Positions 52,749 to 60,712 of a stretch of 64,000 nt of DNA are shown piece after piece (position 1 is the stretch's first letter; each line of letters starts with the position of its first letter). The DNA comes from Acidimicrobiaceae bacterium (GTDB lineage Bacteria; Actinomycetota; Acidimicrobiia; Acidimicrobiales; UBA8592). The stretch spans positions 26,076 to 90,075 of the forward strand of contig PAQG01000048.1 of NCBI GenBank assembly GCA_002709645.1. Reading direction: 5' to 3'. The notes below the pieces were generated by a model. It saw only the letters and a list, made by a program, of their open reading frames with translations. It was not told where the DNA came from and ran no database searches. The translations under genes were made by a program, and so were the position numbers.

Positions 52749-52763
52749 GTGGGAGGAAGTGGG
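52749..52763 (+). promoter_or_regulatory. GTGGG pair at 10-nt spacing (possible distal MraZ site)
   Basis: GTGGG occurs at 52749-52753 and again at 52759-52763, one helical turn apart and 70 nt upstream of the main GGG ladder. The form matches the TGGG repeats bound by MraZ. It lies just after the lipoate-ligase stop. Confidence 0.4.
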
Positions 52764-52814
52764 CCCTTCTATTGTTTTTTTTAACCCTATAAGCAGATTT
52801 CTACCTAATAAGTG

Positions 52815-52843
52815 TTGAAAAGTGGTATGAAAGGGAGTATTGT
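52815..52843 (+). promoter_or_regulatory. Promoter of the mraZ/dcw cluster
   Basis: TTGAAA (52815-52820), 17 nt, TATTGT (52838-52843): a near-consensus sigma-70-type promoter. The predicted start is about 52850, giving a leader of roughly 95 nt before the mraZ ATG. GGG repeats of the MraZ type overlap the spacer and extend past the -10. Confidence 0.6.
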
Positions 52844-52865
52844 GGGTCAATAGGGAGAAAAAGGG
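52833..52865 (+). promoter_or_regulatory. MraZ operator: GGG repeats at one-turn spacing
   Basis: GGG starts at 52833, 52844, 52853 and 52863 (spacings 11, 9 and 10), in contexts AAGGGAG, GTGGGTC, TAGGGAG and AAGGGCA. A further GTGG at 52822 continues the ladder. MraZ is known to bind tandem TGGG-type repeats with about 5-nt spacers in its own promoter; placement over and past the -10 suggests autorepression. Confidence 0.65.
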
Positions 52866-52889
52866 CAAATATGCTCGAAGAGTTACTAA

Positions 52890-52916
52890 CCAATCATTCG
52901 TTAATTCAATGATTGG
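52890..52916. repeat. Perfect inverted repeat in the mraZ leader
   Basis: CCAATCATT and AATGATTGG form a 9-bp perfect pairing around a 9-nt loop (CGTTAATTC). It lies 29 nt before the mraZ ATG and inside the transcribed leader, so it can act as an RNA hairpin near the ribosome entry region or as a dyad operator. Confidence 0.55.
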
Positions 52917-52945
52917 AAGATGACAGAATTGGAAAAAGAGAGATC

Positions 52946-53362
52946 ATGTTCACAGGGGAACACGAACGATTACTTGATGAGAAGGGAAGGTTAGTCCTTC
53001 CTTCAAATTTTCGACGCCACTTACAAGACACTGCGTTTTTAACAAAATCACTCCAAGCTCCCTGCCTAATGGTTTATTCATCATCAGAAATTGAGAAAGC
53101 CGCAGCCAGGCTTACAGAACAAGTTCAACAAAAAAGTGTCGCAGCTGATGCACAGAGAAGATGGGCAGCGAGCATAACGGAAGTCCGAACAGATACGCAA
53201 GGGAGAATAGCTGTCCCTCCAAAATTAAGAAATGAAATTTCTCTTCAACGAGAAGCGGTCATCATCGGAGTTATAAACCGAGCAGAAATTTGGGCTCCCG
53301 AAGAGTGGAGTCGTATTGAGGAAGCATCGGAAGGTGACCCTCATGAAAGTGTTTGGTTGTAG
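52946..53362 (+). CDS. mraZ: MraZ, transcriptional regulator of the dcw cluster
   Basis: 138 residues with two AbrB-like swapped-hairpin repeats. The first is 'LDEKGRLVLPSNFRRHL' and the second 'TDTQGRIAVPPKLRNEI', each with the conserved DxxGR. MraZ forms a ring and binds direct repeats ahead of its own gene. The ATG at 52946 ('MFTGEHERLLDEKGRL') fits the family; an upstream in-frame TTG at 52913 lies within the inverted repeat and is rejected. It opens the cluster, with the 324-nt structured region to rsmH as the next step. Confidence 0.92.
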   Translation: MFTGEHERLLDEKGRLVLPSNFRRHLQDTAFLTKSLQAPCLMVYSSSEIEKAAARLTEQVQQKSVAADAQRRWAASITEVRTDTQGRIAVPPKLRNEISLQREAVIIGVINRAEIWAPEEWSRIEEASEGDPHESVWL

Positions 53363-53452
53363 TGAAAAAATTTCAAACAAATCAAGAATCAAATGAAAGA
53401 AGGTATAACGACTCAGAATTTCAAAGCTATGCATGACTCCCAATCGCTTTTG

Positions 53453-53594
53453 GGCAGTCTTCCGGGGAATAAGATACGAGCCTCTACTCCGCCCGCTTGT
53501 CATCTAGTTCGATCGGGGAGAAATCCCGACGTGCGCCTATTTTCCGGAAGACTGCCGAAGAGCGAAGGGAAAGCGAAAGCAATGACTCTTTCAA
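53453..53594 (+). ncRNA. Candidate mraW RNA cis-regulatory leader
   Basis: Between mraZ and rsmH the plus strand can fold into a closing 13-bp helix GGCAGTCTTCCGG (53453-53465) / CCGGAAGACTGCC (53544-53556). Inside is a GGGA-GAAA-TCCC tetraloop hairpin at about 53516-53527, and after the helix a short AAGAG / CTCTT stem (53558-53562 and 53586-53590) holding GCGAAAGC. The position before rsmH (mraW) in an actinobacterium is that of the published mraW RNA motif. I did not have its covariance model, so the identification is by place and structure only. Confidence 0.6.
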
Positions 53595-53615
53595 GGAAAA
53601 CAAAATCTACCACCA

Positions 53616-53672
53616 ACGGGTCTCCCCTGGATCCGGCGGACAGTTTAGCTGACCGCCGGATCACCCGTTTTT
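53616..53672 (+). terminator. Intrinsic terminator/attenuator hairpin before rsmH
   Basis: A 10-bp GC-rich perfect stem GATCCGGCGG (53630-53639) / CCGCCGGATC (53653-53662), with an outer ACGGGT / ACCCGT pairing (53616-53621 and 53663-53668) and five T from 53668. It ends 14 nt before the rsmH ATG and after mraZ, so it should stop transcription of the division genes unless disrupted. Confidence 0.8.
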
Positions 53673-53686
53673 CTGAAAACATATAT

Positions 53687-54616
53687 ATGCACACCCCAGT
53701 AATGGAACAGGAAATTACGAGCCTTTTCTCAACTGTCCCTTCAGGCGTAATCGTTGATGCAACTTTAGGAGGGGCAGGTCACTCACTCGCAATTTTGAAC
53801 TCAAGACCTGATTTAGAGATAGTAGGAATCGATCAAGATAAAGACGCTTTAAGGGCAGCGGAGGAGAACCTTAAGTCATTTAAGGAACGAGTCACGTTAA
53901 TTCATGATCGTTTTAACAAACTGTTACAAATCCTAGAGCAACTCAACATTGCTAAAATCTCAGGAGCTTTGTTTGACCTTGGAGTATCGTCCTACCAATT
54001 AGATAATCCGCAAAGAGGATTTTCATTCCGAAGAAATGGCCCTCTAGATATGAGGATGAATGCAGCCTCCGGAAGAACCGCCTATGAACTACTAAATGAA
54101 GAAAGTGAAAAGATCATTGGAGAAATCCTAAAAGATTATGGTGACGAAAGATTTCACAGAAAAGTTGCAAAAGCTATTGTCAATGCAAGGCCTATATCGG
54201 ATACAAATGAACTCGCTGAGATAATTGCTAAAGCTATTCCCGCTCACTCAAAGAGATCGGGGGGTCATCCAGCGCGAAGGTCATTCCAGGCGATTCGAAT
54301 CGCTATCAATCAAGAATTAGTAGTTATAGAACCTGCAATTATCCAAACTATCCAAGTGCTTAAAATTGGAGGCAGATGTGGAGTACTTTCCTACCACTCA
54401 GGCGAAGATCGTATAGTCAAACAGGTAATTAGGGAACGCGCAGGATTGAAACGCCAGAATTCACGCTACTTGCCAGCGATTGAAGAAGAGCCAGAGATAA
54501 AACTTTTGTCACGGAAAAGCAAACAACCAAGTGAACATGAGATTAAACGCAATCCAAGAGCGTCATCTGCTCGCTTCCGGTCCTTTGAGAAAATAAGTGA
54601 GCGATATAATGGCTGA
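53687..54616 (+). CDS. rsmH: 16S rRNA (cytosine-1402-N4)-methyltransferase RsmH (MraW)
   Basis: A 309-residue SAM-dependent enzyme modifying C1402 of 16S rRNA. It starts with the family's 'HTPVMEQEI' and has motif I in 'IVDATLGGAGHS', 'GIDQDKDAL', 'LFDLGVSSYQLD' with 'GFSFRRNGPLDMRM', and 'GGRCGVLSYHSGEDRIVK' (cited as LSYHSGEDRIVK). In-frame sequence upstream to 53393 has no protein family character; it is the structured leader. No Shine-Dalgarno is visible before this ATG. The 8-nt overlap with the FtsL-like gene implies coupling. Confidence 0.92.
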   Translation: MHTPVMEQEITSLFSTVPSGVIVDATLGGAGHSLAILNSRPDLEIVGIDQDKDALRAAEENLKSFKERVTLIHDRFNKLLQILEQLNIAKISGALFDLGVSSYQLDNPQRGFSFRRNGPLDMRMNAASGRTAYELLNEESEKIIGEILKDYGDERFHRKVAKAIVNARPISDTNELAEIIAKAIPAHSKRSGGHPARRSFQAIRIAINQELVVIEPAIIQTIQVLKIGGRCGVLSYHSGEDRIVKQVIRERAGLKRQNSRYLPAIEEEPEIKLLSRKSKQPSEHEIKRNPRASSARFRSFEKISERYNG

Positions 54617-55037
54617 ACAACGGTTAAGAAAAGTTGAAGCAGGGTCGCACAGGGCCCCCACATTAAAAATAGTTTCAGACTCAAAATCATGGATACGATC
54701 AGCGACCGCAATACTAGTCATTCTTATAGCTATAGGTTTTTTCGGCAAAGTCTTCGTAAGCGCTTTGGTGGTACAACGGCAAGCGAAAATTGACAAAATA
54801 ACACAAACCATTTCTGAATTAGATGCGATCAATCGCTCGCTTCTCTTTGAAATAACAAAACTAGAATCAACTGAACGAATATATAAAATCGCATTAGCAG
54901 ATACGTCAGAGGAAATTGGTGGGATTCAAGGATTAGGAATGGTAACAGCTGACCATACTGAATTTCTCCAACCATTATCAAGCTCGAATTTTTCCACATG
55001 GGATAACCGGGTAATCGCATTAGAGAGCGGGGAATAG
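54609..55037 (+). CDS. ftsL: FtsL-like division protein
   Basis: 142 residues: a short basic cytoplasmic N-terminus, one membrane helix ('ATAILVILIAIGFFGKVFV'), then a coiled coil ('AKIDKITQTISELDAINRSLLFEITKLEST', cited as ISELDAINRSLLFEITKLE) and a short extracytoplasmic tail. FtsL forms a complex with FtsB and FtsQ and activates FtsWI. Sequence conservation in FtsL is low; position between rsmH and ftsI and topology support the call. ATG 54609 is preferred to GTG 54597; both overlap rsmH. Confidence 0.82.
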   Translation: MAEQRLRKVEAGSHRAPTLKIVSDSKSWIRSATAILVILIAIGFFGKVFVSALVVQRQAKIDKITQTISELDAINRSLLFEITKLESTERIYKIALADTSEEIGGIQGLGMVTADHTEFLQPLSSSNFSTWDNRVIALESGE

Positions 55038-56905
55038 TGGCAAAAAAGATGCCTTATGCTGAGGACAAAAGAAGGCATCTTCTCCTCGTAATCTTTGGAA
55101 TCTGCGCAGTAATGATTAGTTGGCGACTCTTTGACCTATCAATCCTTAACAAAGGAAAATACGCCGAGAAAGGCATAAATCAGCGCGTCATCCAAAAAGA
55201 GCTAAGAGGAGATCGTGGCTCGATTCTTGATAGGAACGGTAACCAATTGGCGATCTCTTTTCCGCAGCCATACATATATATTGACCCATCATCAACAGAT
55301 AATGGTTTTGAAAAATCACAAATCCTTGCTGATCTCCTTGACATAGTCGGAGTTGATGAAAACGAAGAAGCTAAAGTGATTTTAACAAAATTCAATTCTC
55401 CGACATCATTTGAATATCTAGTACGAGAAGCTGATCCGGAGACCGCAGAGGCAATAGAGGAACTTCAATTAGGAGGGGTTTACATTGGTTATGAGCCACG
55501 CAGGTTCCATGTATCAGGTGACCAATTAGGAAAGGGAGTCCTTGGTAGTGTCACTGTAGATAACGTTGGAATATCAGGGCTTGAATTCCAATATGAAGAA
55601 AAATTAAAAGGAGTCACAGGGTTGCAAGTTACCGAACTAAGTGCTGATGGAAGCACTATCCCTACGAAGGCAAGTGTCCTGCGGGAAGCTAGTCAAGGAT
55701 CTGACTTGATTCTAACTATCGATAGAGCGCTACAAGGACAAGTAGAGCTGGAACTTGCAAAAACAATTCAAGAGGCAGAGGCTAAGGGTGGGATAGTTAT
55801 TATCCAGCAGCCAGCGACTGGTGAGATACTAGCGATGGCATCAATGGTTATGACTCCAACAGGTGAAATCCGGAGTACATCTCACAACCAAGCTGTCACA
55901 TTAAGCTATGAACCAGCATCGGTGCTGAAAGCGATGACTTTTGCAGGTGTAATAAATGAAGGAATAGCTGACGCTAATTCCCGAAAGGAAATCCCAGATA
56001 CGGTTATTGAAGAATGGGAAGATAACGAAGGAAAGATAAGAACAGAGAGATGGAGAGATGAATATGAATATGGCGTCCAAGAAATGGGAGTTCAAGATAT
56101 TCTTACTCACTCCTCCAATACTGGAACAATCGTCTGGGGTCAGGCATTAGGTAAAGAAAAACTCCATAATTACCTAACGAACTTTGGATTCGGAGAGGTC
56201 ACAGATTTGTCATTTCCTGGTGAAGCTCAGGGAATTCTTCATCCATTAGAGAATTGGACGTCAATAGATTTAAATACGATCTCAATCGGCCATGGTATTT
56301 CTGTCTCCCCGATACAGTTGGTAACCGCTTATTCGGCCATTGCGAATGATGGAGTCTATGTTTCACCGAAACTAGTCCGCCATATCGTTGACTCCGATGG
56401 TATCAAGGAATATGTATCCGGCGTACCGAGCCGGCGAGTAATCTCCCCATCTGCATCTCGACAAATGGCATCGTTACTTACTTCGGTAGTCGATAATGGA
56501 ACTGGGGAGAAAGCAAAGGTTTCAGGTTATAAAATAGCTGCCAAAACAGGAACATCTTGGAAATATTTCCATGCTGAAAACAGTTATGAACTTCCAAATG
56601 GGCAGTTCAACCCTTATCTAGATAAGGAAGGCTTAAGGCATTACACATCAACGGTGACCGGTTTCTTCCCAGCCCTTCGGCCAGAGCTTGCAATGATCGT
56701 AATCATTGATGACCCAGCTCCGGTACAAGAATCTTTCTATGCCAGCCACGTAGCAGCGCCACTCTTCGGACAACTTGCAAGTTGGTCACTTCGACACTAT
56801 CAAGTTTCTCCTGCCTCTGAGTTGCTTATGTCAGAGATAGCGGCCGGACAATCTGTTATTGGGGAAGACCAAATAGTGCTTGAAGGGAACGAGACAACCC
56901 AATGA
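55037..56905 (+). CDS. ftsI: Septal peptidoglycan transpeptidase FtsI (class B PBP)
   Basis: 622 residues: one N-terminal membrane helix (about residues 12-30), the PBP dimer/pedestal domain starting at 'VIQKELRGDRGSILDRNGNQLA' (cited as RGDRGSILDRNG) and the transpeptidase. Active-site motifs are 'PASVLKAM' (SxxK), 'THSSNTGTI' (SxN) and 'AAKTGTSW' (KTG). No PASTA repeats are seen. It crosslinks septal peptidoglycan with FtsW. GTG start shares one base with the FtsL stop. A 4-nt overlap joins it to murE. Confidence 0.93.
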   Translation: MAKKMPYAEDKRRHLLLVIFGICAVMISWRLFDLSILNKGKYAEKGINQRVIQKELRGDRGSILDRNGNQLAISFPQPYIYIDPSSTDNGFEKSQILADLLDIVGVDENEEAKVILTKFNSPTSFEYLVREADPETAEAIEELQLGGVYIGYEPRRFHVSGDQLGKGVLGSVTVDNVGISGLEFQYEEKLKGVTGLQVTELSADGSTIPTKASVLREASQGSDLILTIDRALQGQVELELAKTIQEAEAKGGIVIIQQPATGEILAMASMVMTPTGEIRSTSHNQAVTLSYEPASVLKAMTFAGVINEGIADANSRKEIPDTVIEEWEDNEGKIRTERWRDEYEYGVQEMGVQDILTHSSNTGTIVWGQALGKEKLHNYLTNFGFGEVTDLSFPGEAQGILHPLENWTSIDLNTISIGHGISVSPIQLVTAYSAIANDGVYVSPKLVRHIVDSDGIKEYVSGVPSRRVISPSASRQMASLLTSVVDNGTGEKAKVSGYKIAAKTGTSWKYFHAENSYELPNGQFNPYLDKEGLRHYTSTVTGFFPALRPELAMIVIIDDPAPVQESFYASHVAAPLFGQLASWSLRHYQVSPASELLMSEIAAGQSVIGEDQIVLEGNETTQ

Positions 56906-58320
56906 AATTAGCGCAAATCCTAAAGGCATTTAATCTCGGTGGAACTTCAAAATCAGAGGTCATCGGAAATCCCAAAGGGGTTGTCGTCAATGGACTTAGT
57001 TACGACTCTAGAAACTTAGAAGAAGGGGACCTGTTCTTCTGTATTTCTGGTGAGCACAATGATGGGCACGACTATGCTCAACAAGCTATTGCAAATGGTG
57101 CTGTTGCCGTGGTCGTTGACCGAAAAATCCAAACAAACTCTCTGCAAATTAAAGTAGAGAATGTTAGATCTGCTATGGCAGCAATAGCAGAAATTTTCTT
57201 CAACTTTCCATCAAGGAAACTAACTACAGTAGGAGTTACGGGAACGAATGGGAAAACGACAACCGTGAATATGCTTGCGGAGATAGCAACATCTGCCGGT
57301 GAGAATGCAGCATCAATCGGAACACTGACAGGAATAAGAACTACGCCGGAAGCGCCTGACCTTCAGAAACAGATCTATGACTTCACTGAAGAAGGGAAGT
57401 CATTTTTAGCAATGGAAGTATCTTCTCATGCGCTAATCCAAAGAAGGATTTCCCATATTAAATATGACCTAGCGATTTTTACAAACCTGAGCCATGATCA
57501 TTTGGATTATCACGGAGATATGGAAAGTTATTACCAAGCTAAATCTCTTTTGTTTACTCCAAATCACGCTAAATATGCAGTTATTAATGTGGACACCCCA
57601 TTCGGTAAAAGACTTGCCGAAGAGATTCAAATACCCCACAAAATCATTTCAATGGATGATGTCAAAATAATTGAAGAGAGTACCCAACAAAATATTTTCC
57701 AATGGGAGGGGGAAACTATAAAAATGCGAACTCCCGGCACTTTCAATATTGAGAATGCTATCTCAGCGGCCTTTGCTGCTGAAGTATTGGGCTTTGATAA
57801 GGACTCAATAGTTAAAGGACTATCTGAAACTCAGGTTCTCCCCGGAAGATTTGAGGTAATTGATTCTAAAGATAACGGGCCTACTGTAATTATTGATTAC
57901 TCCCATACTCCGGAAGGGTTACGTAAAGTATTAATATCTGCCCGAAATATTCCAGGTATAGAAAATGTCCATGTTGTTTTTGGATGTGGCGGGGATCGAG
58001 ACAAGTCAAAACGGCCACAAATGGGAGCAGTTTCAGAAAATGTTGCTACAAATATATACCTGACTTCAGATAATCCCCGATCGGAAGATGAATTATCAAT
58101 AATTAATGATGTATTAGCAGGAATTCGGAACCCCTCAGACGTCTATATCGAACCAGATCGTAGAAAAGCGATATTTCAAGCGATTAAAATTTCTGACCCC
58201 AATGATGTAGTAATCATCGCAGGAAAGGGTAATGAAGAATCGCAAGAAATCAACGGACAATTTCACCCATTTAAAGATAGTGATGTTGCCCGAGACGGGT
58301 TGGAGGCAAGAGCGACGTGA
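56902..58320 (+). CDS. murE: UDP-MurNAc-tripeptide synthetase MurE (meso-DAP type)
   Basis: A 472-residue Mur ligase adding the third amino acid to UDP-MurNAc-L-Ala-D-Glu. Motifs: 'GVTGTNGKTTTVNML' (ATP P-loop), 'MEVSSHAL', 'TNLSHDHLDYHGDMESYYQAK' (cited as LSHDHLDYHGDMESYYQAK) and 'SDNPRSEDELSII'. The DNPR sequence is that of meso-diaminopimelate-specific MurE. Overlaps both neighbours by 4 nt. The gene normally next in line, murF, is not here. Confidence 0.94.
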   Translation: MKLAQILKAFNLGGTSKSEVIGNPKGVVVNGLSYDSRNLEEGDLFFCISGEHNDGHDYAQQAIANGAVAVVVDRKIQTNSLQIKVENVRSAMAAIAEIFFNFPSRKLTTVGVTGTNGKTTTVNMLAEIATSAGENAASIGTLTGIRTTPEAPDLQKQIYDFTEEGKSFLAMEVSSHALIQRRISHIKYDLAIFTNLSHDHLDYHGDMESYYQAKSLLFTPNHAKYAVINVDTPFGKRLAEEIQIPHKIISMDDVKIIEESTQQNIFQWEGETIKMRTPGTFNIENAISAAFAAEVLGFDKDSIVKGLSETQVLPGRFEVIDSKDNGPTVIIDYSHTPEGLRKVLISARNIPGIENVHVVFGCGGDRDKSKRPQMGAVSENVATNIYLTSDNPRSEDELSIINDVLAGIRNPSDVYIEPDRRKAIFQAIKISDPNDVVIIAGKGNEESQEINGQFHPFKDSDVARDGLEARAT

Positions 58321-59366
58321 TACGACTTCTCCTTGCAGTAACTATTTCAACAGCTATATCGCTCTTTGGGACGCGCTACCTAATTAAATGGTTAACAGAA
58401 AAAGGTATCGGCCAACCTATTCGTGAAGATGGGCCTGGAGGTCATAGAACAAAAGCCGGAACACCAACCATGGGCGGAATAGCAGTTGTAGTAGGAGCCT
58501 CAGTAGCTTATGTAATCTCAGATCTTTACAACGGTATATATACGCGGTCTGGACTATTTGTGATGTTGGCGATACTAGGGGCTGGAATTGTCGGTTTCCT
58601 AGATGACTTGCTCAAAGTAAGGAACGCAAGGAATTTAGGTCTGAACAAAAAAATGAAAGTTATAGGACTTCTTCTGGTTGCATTCGGATACGCAATTTTG
58701 ATGGTTTCGTTTACTGATGTCCACACTGAAGTTTCTTTTACCAGATGGGACTCGCTTTCCATCGACTTAGGAACTGTCGGGTGGGTTTTTTGGGCTGCCT
58801 TTATCATCCTTGCAATGAGTAATGCAGTAAACCTTACTGATGGTTTGGACGGGCTTGCGGCAGGATCATCAACGCTTTCCTTCAGCGCGTTTACTGTTAT
58901 ATCATTTTGGGCTTTCCGCCATCCAGAAATCTATGATCTAGATCACGCATTGGATCTGGCAGTTGTAGCCGTCTCAATGCTTGGGGCTTGTGTTGGTTTT
59001 CTCTGGTGGAATTCCGCCCCTGCAAAAATATTTATGGGAGATACGGGTTCTTTAGCAATAGGTACAGCGTTGGCGTGTCTAGCTTTAGCAACGAACACCC
59101 AACTCCTCCTCCCAATCATCGGAGGGATCTTTGTCCTTGAGACAATTTCAGTCGTTGTCCAAATTATTGGTTACCGATGGATGAACAAAAAAAGGATTTT
59201 CCGAATGGCTCCATTTCACCACCACTTTGAGCTTTTAGGTTGGCCAGAAACTACCGTCATCGTTCGATTCTGGATTATCAGCGGTTTTTGTGTGGCAATC
59301 GCACTCGGGATCTTTTATGCAGACTTCGTTGAAATCGCTGATTTCAGAGGGACGGAACTCCCATGA
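58317..59366 (+). CDS. mraY: Phospho-MurNAc-pentapeptide transferase MraY
   Basis: 349 residues with about ten membrane helices. The conserved cytoplasmic loops are 'REDGPGGHRTKAGTPTMGGI', 'FLDDLLKVRNARNLGLNKKMK' (cited as FLDDLLKVRN), 'NLTDGLDGLAAG', 'FMGDTGSLAIG' and 'MAPFHHHFELLGWPE'. It transfers phospho-MurNAc-pentapeptide to undecaprenyl phosphate to make lipid I. Start overlaps murE by 4 nt and its end overlaps murD by 4 nt. Confidence 0.95.
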   Translation: MIRLLLAVTISTAISLFGTRYLIKWLTEKGIGQPIREDGPGGHRTKAGTPTMGGIAVVVGASVAYVISDLYNGIYTRSGLFVMLAILGAGIVGFLDDLLKVRNARNLGLNKKMKVIGLLLVAFGYAILMVSFTDVHTEVSFTRWDSLSIDLGTVGWVFWAAFIILAMSNAVNLTDGLDGLAAGSSTLSFSAFTVISFWAFRHPEIYDLDHALDLAVVAVSMLGACVGFLWWNSAPAKIFMGDTGSLAIGTALACLALATNTQLLLPIIGGIFVLETISVVVQIIGYRWMNKKRIFRMAPFHHHFELLGWPETTVIVRFWIISGFCVAIALGIFYADFVEIADFRGTELP

Positions 59367-60712
59367 AGAGAGACATTATCTTGGAAGACGCAACTGTAGG
59401 GGTATTCGGTCTTGGAGAAACAGGGTTAGCGGTTGTTGACTTCCTTCAGGCAAAAAATATTCCAACGCTTCTCTTCGACGATAATCCTTCGGATCGCGCA
59501 AAAAAGTTAGTTAATAACTTAGGACTAGATATCCATCTTCCAAATAGCGAGTCAGATTTTAGTCAATTAATAGAGACCATGGATATTTTTATGCCAACGC
59601 CTGGGTTACCTGATAATCATTGGATCTATGAGTACATTCGTCAATTCAATATTCCGACCCATAGCGAATTTGACTTAGCGGCACAATTTGACGACCGGCC
59701 ACTATTAGCAATTACTGGGACGAATGGGAAAACGACTGTCACTATGATGGTGAAAGAGATGCTTCTTGCAAGCGGAATAAAGACAGAGGCAGTAGGGAAT
59801 ACTGGTATCCCTTTAATAAGGGCTATCCAAGACCCATCGATTGAAAAATTTGTTGTTGAAGCTTCATCGTTCCGATTAGCTCACTCATCCTGTTTTTGCC
59901 CAGAAGTCTCAATTTGGCTTAATTTCTCTCCTGATCATTTAGATGTTCATCAAAACCTTAAGACATACGAAAATGCAAAAGCTTCTATCTGGAAGAACCA
60001 CACGAGCAGAAATGTTGCTATAGGTAACGCTGAAGATGAGGTTGTAATGAGTCATATCCCGAAGGAAGGGTCCGTAAAAACTTTTGGAAAAGATTCAGGT
60101 GACAATAAAGTCACTGATGGTTTTCTAACCGTTAATAATCAAAAGCTAATAAAAGTATCTAAGTTGCAACGGGCTTCACGACATGACATTTTAAATGCTT
60201 TAGCTGCTGCAACTGTAGCGCTTGACTCTGGAGCTGAGATTAATGCAATTAAGAAAGTTCTAGCTGAATTTAAAGGCCTCCCTCACCGAATCGCCTTTAT
60301 AGGTCAGCAAGAAGGGGTTAGCTGGTATAACGACAGTAAGTCGACAACTCCTCATTCGGTTCTGGCTGCGGTATCGGGTTTTGAGAATGTAATATTATTA
60401 GCTGGCGGTCGGAATAAAGGACTAGATCTTAATGTCCTGACTCAAGTGCAAGAACATGTAAAACACCTTGTTGCCATTGGTGAAGCAGCGGACGAAATCG
60501 AAAAAGTTTTTCAGGAAATCCTTCCGATTTCAAAAGCAAATTCAATGTATGAAGCAATAGAGATTGCCTTCAAATGCAGTGGAAAAGGAGATGTCGTTCT
60601 ATTGTCGCCAGGATGCACATCATTTGACTGGTATGGCAGCTATGCAGAGCGCGGGGAAGATTTTGAAAGAATCGTTCAATCTTTGATAGGGGCTGAAATT
60701 GACGATAACTAA
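59363..60712 (+). CDS. murD: UDP-MurNAc-L-alanine:D-glutamate ligase MurD
   Basis: A 449-residue Mur ligase. The N-terminal Rossmann-like domain has 'VFGLGETGLAVVDFL', the ATP loop is 'AITGTNGKTTVTMMV', followed by 'NFSPDHLDVHQNLKTYENAKA' (cited as SPDHLDVHQNLKTYENAK) and 'YNDSKSTTPHSV'. 'ILLAGGRNKGLDL' and 'LLSPGCTSFDWYGSYAERGEDF' (cited as LLSPGCTSFDWY) are in the C-terminal domain. Cytoplasmic. Overlaps mraY by 4 nt and ftsW by 14 nt. Confidence 0.95.
   Translation: MKRDIILEDATVGVFGLGETGLAVVDFLQAKNIPTLLFDDNPSDRAKKLVNNLGLDIHLPNSESDFSQLIETMDIFMPTPGLPDNHWIYEYIRQFNIPTHSEFDLAAQFDDRPLLAITGTNGKTTVTMMVKEMLLASGIKTEAVGNTGIPLIRAIQDPSIEKFVVEASSFRLAHSSCFCPEVSIWLNFSPDHLDVHQNLKTYENAKASIWKNHTSRNVAIGNAEDEVVMSHIPKEGSVKTFGKDSGDNKVTDGFLTVNNQKLIKVSKLQRASRHDILNALAAATVALDSGAEINAIKKVLAEFKGLPHRIAFIGQQEGVSWYNDSKSTTPHSVLAAVSGFENVILLAGGRNKGLDLNVLTQVQEHVKHLVAIGEAADEIEKVFQEILPISKANSMYEAIEIAFKCSGKGDVVLLSPGCTSFDWYGSYAERGEDFERIVQSLIGAEIDDN

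Noticed and set aside
53393..53686. N-terminal extension of RsmH
   Set aside because: The conserved protein starts at 53687; the extension is the RNA leader and terminator.
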